Shown: piece after piece, positions 35,729 to 42,968 of the stretch | Layout: each line of letters opens with the position of its first letter | How positions within the stretch are numbered: the stretch's first letter is position 1 | Assembly (NCBI GenBank): GCA_018402545.1 | Contig: JAGYIL010000001.1 | Location: 372,001 to 436,000 of the forward strand | Direction of reading: 5' to 3' | Origin: Saccharospirillum sp. | GTDB lineage: Bacteria; Pseudomonadota; Gammaproteobacteria; Pseudomonadales; Natronospirillaceae | Length of the DNA: 64,000 bases | Made by a program: the position numbers and the translations under genes | Notes under the pieces: model-generated | The model's input: the letters and a program-made list of their open reading frames with translations, nothing else | What the model was told of the DNA's origin: nothing | Databases searched by the model: none

Positions 35729-37519
35729 TCAATCGTTCTGTGCCAGAAAGGTTTTTATGGTTTCCAGAAACTCCGGTGGCGCGGGAATGGAGACCAGCCG
35801 CGCCGAAATGGAAGAGTTGCCGGTGACGTTCATTTCAAACTGACGTGAGAAACGTACATCCAGTGATGCGCCAACCGCCACGGTGCGATTGCCGGTGTTT
35901 TGCCGCGTAAGACTCGACGACTCGGTGCGCGTGAACTGCCGGGTTACGGTGACACCCTCGGTTCCGCTGATTTGTATCGAGCGTTCTTCAGACGACACCA
36001 GGGTCAGCCGGAACGGTGCGCTCTTGCCAAACACCGTCACCACATTGGCCTCGGCGGAGGCACTGAAATCGACACTGGCGTTGGCGTTAATGTCGTTTTT
36101 CAGGTTCTCGGCATAGGCTGACGGGCTGCCCGCCGCATGGCCTGCGGCTGAAGCGCCGGAGAAGGGGAAATCGGTCCCCTCAATGGTGACTTTCTTGCCA
36201 GACAGAGACAGCGGTTGAGGCCGGTACAACCAGGCGAACCCATTGCCGCTGGTACCGGGCGTGGTTTTATCCGGTGTGACGCTTTCGATTGTCAGGCCTG
36301 AGTTGGGCGAGCGCACCAGCAGGTAGTAGACCGAGCGGTTTTTAATGCGAATTTCTGCTTTGCGAAAATTTACGTTGTCAGGCGTACCACCGGCAGTGAG
36401 GGCGTCGGCAGAGCCCCGGGAAGCCTTTCGGGTAACCTTGTTGGCTGGCAGACCCTGACCCACCAGAATCCGGATGATCTCATCCGCCCGGCGGTTGCCC
36501 AGATCAATGTTGCTCTGGTCGGAACTGGAAGAAGATTGGTTGCGATAGGGTTGGGCGTCGGCAAAGCCTTCGACTTCCAGGTCAAAATTATGATCCTTTG
36601 CGAACTGGGCCAGATAGCCGAGGCTTTGAATCATGTCGTCGTTATAGGTAGTGCCATCAATGCTGAAGGTTTCCAGGTGGTGCTTGCCTGTTTTGAAATG
36701 GGTGGTGGTGATTGGGACAGTAGGCGCATAGAGCGTTGCGGTGTAACCCGCTCCTTCCACTTCGGTTTTCACATGGTCGGCGTATGCCTGCAGTGACCCC
36801 TGAGCGGTGGTGTTTACGGTGGTACTGCCATTGAACTCATAATCGGTAGCGCTGTTGGCATCGATCTGAATCACGCAGCGGTCGAAGCCGCCGCCCTTGA
36901 ACGCGACGGTGCGGTCGGTGGTGGCAACTTTTTCGGGTTCGGCATCGGTGCTGATGGCGAAGCTACGGTCAGGGTGTTCGTACAACAGGCGCGGTACACC
37001 AGCCTGGGCATCGGACGTCACGGCCTCCTGCAGTGCGCGGATGCGTGCCAGAGGGTCATCACCGCTGATCTGGAATTGGCGGCCGCCCAGGGTCAGTGCG
37101 CCGGTACTGGATGATTGCACGCTGATTTCAGCGGTGCGCTCACGCGAGGCCGTGCTCGACCCGCTCTCGGTGCTTTCACTGCTTTCGGACTGGTTACTGT
37201 CGGAGGTTTGAGTGTCGCTAAAGGAACCGTTCAGGTTCAGACCTACACTCAGGTCTTTTTCGACGCGCAAGCTCAATTGCAAGGAACAGGCAATATCGGC
37301 GTGCTGGTAATGATAAAACGCCGGCGACAAACCCAGGTCGAGTAAGGTGCGACCGCCAAGCCCGTCTCTGGGGGTAATGAATTCGGCGATTTGATCAACC
37401 GAATTTTCATCCAGTGCCTGTTGCGCCTCGGCAATGGACAAGCCCAGAGTTTTAATGAATTCGGCGACACTGGCGTCTGCCAGTACCTGGCCGGGTGTGA
37501 GTCCATCGTAATCTGCCAT
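35729..37519 (-). CDS. Unknown-cluster paralog with OmpA-like domain and internal repeat modules
   Basis: The 596-residue protein has block 1 EFIKTLGLSIAEAQQALDEN (20-39) and block 2 LLDLGLSPAFYHYQHADIAC (59-78). Block 3 is at the C-terminus (MNVTGNSSISARLVSIPAPP, 563-582). Between them are a Ser-rich linker (100-130), three weakly similar beta-helix-beta modules (about 142-205, 217-275 and 440-515, the last two with AYADHV and AYAENL helices), and an OmpA/MotB-like domain (290-395, VEGFADAQPYRN and NRRADEIIRILVGQGLPANK). The domain therefore looks inserted into a paralog. No signal peptide is seen, so peptidoglycan binding is not assured. Confidence 0.75.
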   Translation of the reverse strand: MADYDGLTPGQVLADASVAEFIKTLGLSIAEAQQALDENSVDQIAEFITPRDGLGGRTLLDLGLSPAFYHYQHADIACSLQLSLRVEKDLSVGLNLNGSFSDTQTSDSNQSESSESTESGSSTASRERTAEISVQSSSTGALTLGGRQFQISGDDPLARIRALQEAVTSDAQAGVPRLLYEHPDRSFAISTDAEPEKVATTDRTVAFKGGGFDRCVIQIDANSATDYEFNGSTTVNTTAQGSLQAYADHVKTEVEGAGYTATLYAPTVPITTTHFKTGKHHLETFSIDGTTYNDDMIQSLGYLAQFAKDHNFDLEVEGFADAQPYRNQSSSSSDQSNIDLGNRRADEIIRILVGQGLPANKVTRKASRGSADALTAGGTPDNVNFRKAEIRIKNRSVYYLLVRSPNSGLTIESVTPDKTTPGTSGNGFAWLYRPQPLSLSGKKVTIEGTDFPFSGASAAGHAAGSPSAYAENLKNDINANASVDFSASAEANVVTVFGKSAPFRLTLVSSEERSIQISGTEGVTVTRQFTRTESSSLTRQNTGNRTVAVGASLDVRFSRQFEMNVTGNSSISARLVSIPAPPEFLETIKTFLAQND

Positions 37520-37560
37520 TGCCTTTCTCCTGGCCGCCTGAAGGCGGAGTCATCAGCGGT

Positions 37561-38193
37561 TTATAACAGTGAACTGCGGGTGCGGTGCGACGCCGGGCCG
37601 GCGGTCGCCGCTGCCGGTAACGGGCGTGCCCGGCGAGCGTCGACCTGGTCGGCACGAACGCTGAAATAGTGATGCTTGCGCTGAGCGTCGGTCAGGCGGG
37701 CCGGGTCCGGGTGCAGACCGCGTTGCAACCAGCCGATCACCTGTTCGGTCAGCCCCAGGGTGTTTTGCCCAGCAATCTGGCGTGCCTTTTCCAGGCTGGC
37801 AAAGGCCGCCTTGCGATCGCCGAGCTTGGCGTAGATCAGGCCCTGGCGTTCGAGGATGCTGCCGTGATCCCGGGCGTGCAGCTGGCGCTGGTTGCCCGGC
37901 TCCTGGCGAAGGGTCTGATAGTAGACATCCGCCTTTTCGCAGTAGTCCAGCACGTCCTGATAGCTGCCGGTCAGTTCCAGACTTTCCAGAACGCATTGGC
38001 TGTAGTGCCGGAAAAACACTTCGGGTGCCCGGGCCGATACGGCGAGCTTGATGGCCTCGCGATAGTGACGCAGGGCTTCATCATGGTCGCCTTTTAGTGC
38101 ACAGCATTTTCCGGCTTCAGCCACACCGAGATGGTAGGCGTGCGCGTCAGCGCTGGTTGGCTTGTCTGACTGTGTTGCCTTCGCCTGGGTCAT
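37561..38193 (-). CDS. Unknown-cluster TPR-repeat protein
   Basis: The 210-residue protein consists mostly of TPR-like helical pairs: GKCCALKGDHDEALRHYREA, then YSQCVLESLELTGSYQDVLD, then GLIYAKLGDRKAAFASLEKA. A basic, Ala/Pro-rich tail follows (175-210). TPR proteins bind peptides or assemble complexes, so this is a plausible adaptor for the block. Its ATG overlaps the stop of the preceding gene (ATGA). No signal peptide is present. Confidence 0.75.
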   Translation of the reverse strand: MTQAKATQSDKPTSADAHAYHLGVAEAGKCCALKGDHDEALRHYREAIKLAVSARAPEVFFRHYSQCVLESLELTGSYQDVLDYCEKADVYYQTLRQEPGNQRQLHARDHGSILERQGLIYAKLGDRKAAFASLEKARQIAGQNTLGLTEQVIGWLQRGLHPDPARLTDAQRKHHYFSVRADQVDARRARPLPAAATAGPASHRTRSSLL

Positions 38194-39323
38194 GAGGCTA
38201 TCTCCACCAGTTCTGCGGCTGTGCCGGTTGCCTCCAAAGCACCGCGTACCACCCGGGCCTGCAATTCAGGCAGGGCGTAGGGCAATTGGAAGGGGAGTGC
38301 AGGCAGGGTCGCTTGAGCACCGTCGAGCAAGCCCAGAGACTGCAGCGTACGCTGTAATTGCCGGGGTTCCCGTGTGTGCGTGATCTTCAGCCCCAGTGGC
38401 ATAAAACTGATCAGGTCGGCACGGACGCTGAGCCCGGCCTGTGTCAGAGCCAGCAACGTGGATTGCAGTTGCTGGTTGGGCAGTGCTTCGATCAGGGTGA
38501 TGGGGGTATTGGCAAAGAGTTTCGGGATGATGTGCTCGGGGATGCCCGCTAATTCGCCAAGGGCGGCACAGGCGTCGGCGGTGGCGCCCTGGCCGGGTTC
38601 GGTCAGCACCAGATCGTAGCGCAGAAAATCCTGATTGATCACCCGCAGGGTGTTGGCTTTCTGAAAGGCGGACCAGAGCGCATCGGCCTGGGTTTTATCG
38701 AGGTCAATCAATACGCAGCCCTGATCGGCGATGGGCTGATAACCCCGGCGACGCAGTTCCAGTCCGGTACGTTGGGCCTGCTCGGGGCTGTCTACCGTCA
38801 GAAAGACGCTGTAGCGAGCGGTTTTCGGGTTTGAGGCGATCAGTTCAATGCCATCGCCCAGACGGTCACGCAGCGCAGTTAGAGTAGCCTGGCTGACATT
38901 GCCGAGAATGATGCCGGGCGGCGAGGTGAGCAGGTGCGATGTCTCAGCGGCGGTCGTGCCCAGAAAGCGCGCGAGTTCATCGAGGATGCGGTCGTAAGCC
39001 TGAACGTCAGTGATATAAGCGGCGATATCGAAGTAGTCATGCGCAGGCGTCAGGGGCTGATCGCAGGAGTCAATCCGCGTCTCGTAGCCCAGGCTGGTCA
39101 GCAGTGATTGCATCTGTTCGGCGATGTCGAACGACACCCGGTCAACTAGAATGGAGGGCGCGCGGTAAAGGGCATTGAGTACGCTTTGAACGGAAACGCC
39201 GAGTCCGAGTGCGATGGATTTGGCGGACGCCGGTGTGGCCTTGCCAATAGAGGTGACGACCAGTCGGTAATCACCTTCAGCAGGCGGTGTTTGTGGCACA
39301 GTATTGGCTGAAGCGTCAGACAT
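38190..39323 (-). CDS. Unknown-cluster protein with five L7/L12-CTD-like repeats
   Basis: The 377-residue protein is the first gene of the block. It is built of about five repeats of the beta-alpha-alpha-beta-alpha-beta shape of the ribosomal L7/L12 C-terminal (or ClpS) fold: about 19-84 (YRLVVTSIGKATPASAKSIA), 97-164 (YFDIAAYITDVQAYDRIL), 170-230, 236-303 (YDLVLTEPGQGATADACAAL) and 306-375. Each has a helix with a Gly-Leu turn, a short strand and a second helix ending in Gly. No known enzyme motif is seen. A protein-binding scaffold role is inferred. Confidence 0.7.
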   Translation of the reverse strand: MSDASANTVPQTPPAEGDYRLVVTSIGKATPASAKSIALGLGVSVQSVLNALYRAPSILVDRVSFDIAEQMQSLLTSLGYETRIDSCDQPLTPAHDYFDIAAYITDVQAYDRILDELARFLGTTAAETSHLLTSPPGIILGNVSQATLTALRDRLGDGIELIASNPKTARYSVFLTVDSPEQAQRTGLELRRRGYQPIADQGCVLIDLDKTQADALWSAFQKANTLRVINQDFLRYDLVLTEPGQGATADACAALGELAGIPEHIIPKLFANTPITLIEALPNQQLQSTLLALTQAGLSVRADLISFMPLGLKITHTREPRQLQRTLQSLGLLDGAQATLPALPFQLPYALPELQARVVRGALEATGTAAELVEIAS

Positions 39324-39644
39324 GGGCTAACCCCGTCCCTAGCTGGTGCAATGACACCAGTGGATGTTCCTTGTCCACGCAGACAGCAACACGATACGGG
39401 ACACCCAGGTCACTTCACGATCAGATCATCGCGACAACGTAAGTGCATGAGGAAGAAAAGCAGCGTGTGGAGGGGGTGTCAAACTGACTTGATCAGTTGG
39501 CCGTTTGAAACGTCATATTTGTGTTGGATTTGTGAGCAAATACTCAATTTTACCGGCGGTAGACTCGCTACCGCTGGAGAGCAGGGGTACTTTGAGGGGT
39601 CTCCCGCCAGTTACAAGGTGTCGAATGCCTCAGGTTACCGGCGT
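39324..39644. other. Intergenic region upstream of the ten-gene block, with right direct repeat
   Basis: This 321-bp gap should hold the promoter of the ten-gene block. It has a dyad AACTGACTTGATCAGTT at 39482-39498 (6-bp arms, 5-nt spacer), about 160 bp before the first start codon, which may be an operator. The 31-bp direct repeat is at 39594-39624. I see no further gene. Confidence 0.5.
39594..39624. repeat. 31-bp direct repeat, right copy, bounding the ten-gene block
   Basis: This copy (GAGGGGTCTCCCGCCAGTTA and on) matches 29931-29961 at 28 of 31 positions in the same orientation. It lies 20 bp past the stop of mrpG. The distance between the copies is about 9.66 kb and covers just the unknown block. 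Confidence 0.7.
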
Positions 39645-39956
39645 TTAGCGTCTTGTGCCGTCTTTGTGCCACATTTTATAGCCCTTATCGAGCATAGACT
39701 TGCCCAGCATGTGGGCGGCAACAGGGGCTGTCAGCACCAGAAAAATCATGATAGCAGCCGCGCGCGACACCGAAGCCACATCCCGGAAATGCAGAGCGAC
39801 GGCGACCATCAGCAAGCCCAGACCGATGGTGCCGGCTTTGGTGCTGGCGTGCATGCGGATGTAAAGGTCCGGCATGCGCAGAATGCCCAGGCCTGCGACC
39901 GTGATGAAGAACACGCCCATCAGCATGAATAGAACCGTTAACGCTTCAAAAATCAC
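39645..39956 (-). CDS. mrpG: Mrp antiporter subunit G (second operon)
   Basis: The 103-residue small membrane protein has three hydrophobic segments. LRMPDLYIRMHASTKAGTIG and the AAAIMIFLVLTAPVAAHMLG tail are typical of MrpG/MnhG. It is a subunit of the hetero-oligomeric Na+/H+ antiporter complex and is the last gene of the seven-gene operon, overlapping the mrpF stop by 4 bp. Confidence 0.93.
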   Translation of the reverse strand: MIFEALTVLFMLMGVFFITVAGLGILRMPDLYIRMHASTKAGTIGLGLLMVAVALHFRDVASVSRAAAIMIFLVLTAPVAAHMLGKSMLDKGYKMWHKDGTRR

Positions 39957-40255
39957 AATTCGTCCTCCGAATCAACAACCTTGTCCAGTTGGCTTTTCAT
40001 GATCCAGCGTGCAAAGGCAATGGTGCCCAGAAAGGCGACCAGGGCAAGGGTGATGGCAATATCCAGAAACGCGGGCTCGTCGCTGCTAATGCTGTAGACT
40101 CCGATGAAGCCAATTGTCAGAAAGGCGATCAGGTCAAGGGCGACCACACGATCCGCCAGCGTGGGGCCTTTTACCATGCGCATCAGACAGAATACCAGGC
40201 CGAAGATCAGGCTGACGAAAGACAGGTTGGTTGCAACGCTGAGAACGCTATCCAC
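39953..40255 (-). CDS. mrpF: Mrp antiporter subunit F (second operon)
   Basis: The 100-residue subunit has three membrane segments, with RMVKGPTLADRVVALDLIAF and AFLDIAITLALVAFLGTIAF, typical of MrpF/MnhF. It overlaps mrpE by 8 bp and mrpG by 4 bp. MrpF is thought to help Na+ transport in the complex. Confidence 0.93.
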   Translation of the reverse strand: MDSVLSVATNLSFVSLIFGLVFCLMRMVKGPTLADRVVALDLIAFLTIGFIGVYSISSDEPAFLDIAITLALVAFLGTIAFARWIMKSQLDKVVDSEDEL

Positions 40256-40724
40256 GGGTCACCTCCAGCAAGCGTTTTTCCAGTCCGTTTTTCAGCTCTT
40301 CAATGACGGCTGCCTTGTCCCGCGCAAACATGGCGTGAATGATCAGGTAAGCCCGGTCTTCGCTGACATCCAGTGTCAGGGAGCCGGGTGTCATTGAAAC
40401 CATGTTGGCCAGCAGCATGATTTCCAGATCAGATTTCGCATCAAGCGGATAATAGATGATGTCGGGCTCGCTGAGGTGAGTGGGCGTCAACACGTCCCAC
40501 ACGACCTTTATGCTGGTAATGACGACTTCTTTCAGGAAGTAAATCAGTAGTTTCACGGCAGCCCACCCCTGCCGGCCATAATTCAAGGGACCGCTGGTAG
40601 CCTGAGTCAGTGACAGACAGACAAACCCGACGACAAAGCCCACGATAAAATTGAAAATGCTGAAACTGCCATTGATCAGCATCCAAGAGACGCCGAGTAC
40701 AATGTTGAGGGTTAACAGGTTCAT
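40248..40724 (-). CDS. mrpE: Mrp antiporter subunit E (second operon)
   Basis: The 158-residue subunit starts with two hydrophobic segments (LTLNIVLGVSWMLINGSFSI and on), followed by a cytoplasmic domain with IIYYPLDAKSDLEIMLLANM and SMTPGSLTLDV, the hallmark of MrpE. It joins the complex without acting as a channel itself. It overlaps mrpD by 4 bp. Confidence 0.93.
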   Translation of the reverse strand: MNLLTLNIVLGVSWMLINGSFSIFNFIVGFVVGFVCLSLTQATSGPLNYGRQGWAAVKLLIYFLKEVVITSIKVVWDVLTPTHLSEPDIIYYPLDAKSDLEIMLLANMVSMTPGSLTLDVSEDRAYLIIHAMFARDKAAVIEELKNGLEKRLLEVTRG

Positions 40725-42220
40725 CGCAGGACTCCCATGACGGTATCCACATACTGGGTGGTATCGAGCAATTGCCGTGCGGCGGTATCGGCGAATTGAT
40801 ACAGGGGCTCAACGGCCAGGCCGATGATGATCGTCATGATTGCCAGTACTACGATGGGCGTCAAATAGAGCCAGTGTTCCTTGCGGGTCAGGGGCTCGTT
40901 CGGCTGGCCATCAGGCCGGGCTTTCCAAAAAGCTTCGGACCAGATTTTCGTCATCGAGAAAATGGTCATTAACCCGACAAACAGCGCTGTGGCAGCCAGG
41001 ATGTACTGGCCGGTCTCCAGGCTGGCCCGGATGACCATGAACTTGCCCCAGAAACCCGACAAGGGTGGAAAACCGGCCAGGGAAAAGGCAGGAATGATAA
41101 ACAGAACGCCCAGCCAGGGCAGTGCCTTGTAGGTTCCCCCCAGATCGGAGAGATTGTCACTGCCATGTTTGCGTTGCAGGTAACCGCCGATCAGGAACAG
41201 GTTCGCCTTAACAATGATGTGATGGATAATGTAGAAGATACCCCCGGCAATGGCCAGTGGCGTATACAGCGCCAGCCCCATAACCATATAGCCGATCTGG
41301 CTGATGATGTGAAATGACAGAATGCGTTTGATATTGAACTGACTGGCGGCTCCCAATACCCCGGTGAGCATGGTTAAGCCGGCAATGATGATCAGGAGTG
41401 TCTGCAGCCCGGTGTTTGGCAGTGAAAAAACCAGAGTAAACACCCGCATAAGTGCATAAACGCCAACCTTGGTCAGCAGGCCGGCAAAGATGGCGACCAC
41501 CCCACTCGGCAAGGTGTGATAGGAGGCCGGTAGCCAGGCGAACACCGGAAACAGCGCCGATTTGATCGCGAAGCCAAACAGAAAGAGGCTGGCGATCAGT
41601 GTGGTCTTGCCACTGTCCAACATCGGTACTTTCAGGCTCAGATCGGCCATATTCAAGGTGCCGGTGGCGCCATGCAGCAAGCCGATGGCCAGCAGGAATA
41701 CCAGCGTGGAGACGAGGTTCAGAATAACGTACTTGACGGCCCCTTCGATCTGAACCCGGTTTGCATCGAGAATCATCAGGCCAAAAGATGAGATCAGCAT
41801 GACCTCAAACCAGACATAGAGATTGAAAATATCGCCGGTCAGAAAACTGCCGTAGACACCGACCAGCAGAATCTGGATCAAAACATGGTATAGCGGGTAG
41901 GAAGGGCGTAAAGCCAGATCTGCCGAGGCATAGGCCACGGTTGCCAGCCCGATGATGGCCGTAATCAGCACCATGGCGGCACTCAGATTATCGGCGACGA
42001 AACTGATGCCAAAGGGCGCCGGCCAATTGCCGACCGCCACGGCAACGATGCCTTCGTCCAGCACGCTCATTAACAAGGCAATGGCGGAGACCACCTGTAC
42101 CACCGCGCCCACCCAGATAACCACGAGCGACAGGGTTCGCCAGCGCATGAACAGTGCTGCGAAGGTGCCCGTACTCAGTGCCAGGATAACCGGCGCCACC
42201 AAAAGCCACTCGGTCATCAT
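40721..42220 (-). CDS. mrpD: Mrp antiporter subunit D, NuoN/NuoL-like (second operon)
   Basis: The 499-residue polytopic subunit is a complex-I-like antiporter module of about 14 membrane segments. A Glu in the mid-membrane LYVWFEVMLISSFGLMILD and a Lys in FGFAIKSALFPVFAWLPASY mark the proton path. MrpD and MrpA are the two antiporter-like subunits of the complex. It overlaps mrpC and mrpE by 4 bp. Confidence 0.94.
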   Translation of the reverse strand: MMTEWLLVAPVILALSTGTFAALFMRWRTLSLVVIWVGAVVQVVSAIALLMSVLDEGIVAVAVGNWPAPFGISFVADNLSAAMVLITAIIGLATVAYASADLALRPSYPLYHVLIQILLVGVYGSFLTGDIFNLYVWFEVMLISSFGLMILDANRVQIEGAVKYVILNLVSTLVFLLAIGLLHGATGTLNMADLSLKVPMLDSGKTTLIASLFLFGFAIKSALFPVFAWLPASYHTLPSGVVAIFAGLLTKVGVYALMRVFTLVFSLPNTGLQTLLIIIAGLTMLTGVLGAASQFNIKRILSFHIISQIGYMVMGLALYTPLAIAGGIFYIIHHIIVKANLFLIGGYLQRKHGSDNLSDLGGTYKALPWLGVLFIIPAFSLAGFPPLSGFWGKFMVIRASLETGQYILAATALFVGLMTIFSMTKIWSEAFWKARPDGQPNEPLTRKEHWLYLTPIVVLAIMTIIIGLAVEPLYQFADTAARQLLDTTQYVDTVMGVLR

Positions 42221-42567
42221 GATTCCTCGGATTCACGGTATTGATCAAGATCCGCGGTGCCCATTTCGGTGGACGCCCGATACGCCAGAATCATGGTGAA
42301 CAGCAGTAACCCGAAGCCGATAACGATGGCGGTTAGAATCAATGCCTGGGGCAAGGGGTTGGCAAAGCCTTCGGCCAGCTCCAGGGCGCCTTCATCAATG
42401 AGAGGCGGGTTCCCCTTGGTCAGTCTGCCGGCCACGAAGATACCTAGGTTGACGGCGTTGCTCACGATCATCAGGCCAAAAATGAAACGAACGAGGTGGC
42501 GCTCCATCATCAGGTAGATGCCGGCACCGAGCATGACGCCGACTACGATGCTCCACAGGGTCTCCAT
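42217..42567 (-). CDS. mrpC: Mrp antiporter subunit C, NuoK-like (second operon)
   Basis: The 116-residue subunit has three membrane segments like NuoK: VGVMLGAGIYLMMERHLVRF, GLMIVSNAVNLGIFV and PLPQALILTAIVIGFGLLLF. It touches mrpB by 1 bp and overlaps mrpD by 4 bp. Confidence 0.94.
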   Translation of the reverse strand: METLWSIVVGVMLGAGIYLMMERHLVRFIFGLMIVSNAVNLGIFVAGRLTKGNPPLIDEGALELAEGFANPLPQALILTAIVIGFGLLLFTMILAYRASTEMGTADLDQYRESEES

Positions 42568-42968
42568 CAGCTCAATTCCTCTTCCACTTTTAACAGAATG
42601 CCGAGTACGCCGCCGATCACTGCCAGGTAAACACCCAGGTCAAACAGCAGCGGAGTGCCCAGAGGCAGAATCTCCTTCCACCAGAGACCGGTCAGCAGAG
42701 GCTGACCAAAAAACAGTGGCATCACAGCGGCGGCCAGCAGGCAGAGCACACCAATCAGGCTCATGAACAGGGGGGTTTGTTTCAACTGACGTCGAACATA
42801 GTCCGGTGACTCGGACAGCATTAGCAGGCCGAAGGCGATCACGGCAATCAAAGCGCCGATAAAGCCTCCGCCCGGCTGGTTGTGCCCCCGGAAAAACAGG
42901 TAGACGCTGAACAGAAGCATCAGCCCCGATACAATGTGCGAGGCGGTGCGAAAGATAATGGAGTTCAT
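42567..42968 (-). CDS. mrpB: Mrp antiporter subunit B (second operon)
   Basis: The 133-residue membrane subunit shows the family block [20 protein letters not shown] and the ending [20 protein letters not shown]. In the second operon it is a separate gene; in the operon upstream the equivalent sequence is fused to MrpA. It overlaps mrpA by 4 bp. Confidence 0.94.
   Translation of the reverse strand: MNSIIFRTASHIVSGLMLLFSVYLFFRGHNQPGGGFIGALIAVIAFGLLMLSESPDYVRRQLKQTPLFMSLIGVLCLLAAAVMPLFFGQPLLTGLWWKEILPLGTPLLFDLGVYLAVIGGVLGILLKVEEELS

Noticed and set aside
38190-39323. A true ribosomal L7/L12 or ClpS gene
   Set aside because: The protein has about five diverged repeats, lacks the L12 N-terminal dimer domain and hinge, and lies in an unknown block.
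29965-39323. A prophage, type VI secretion or tail-like injection system
   Set aside because: No sheath, tube, spike, baseplate, ATPase or lysis gene was recognised; the OmpA-like domain and tail-like modules alone are not enough.
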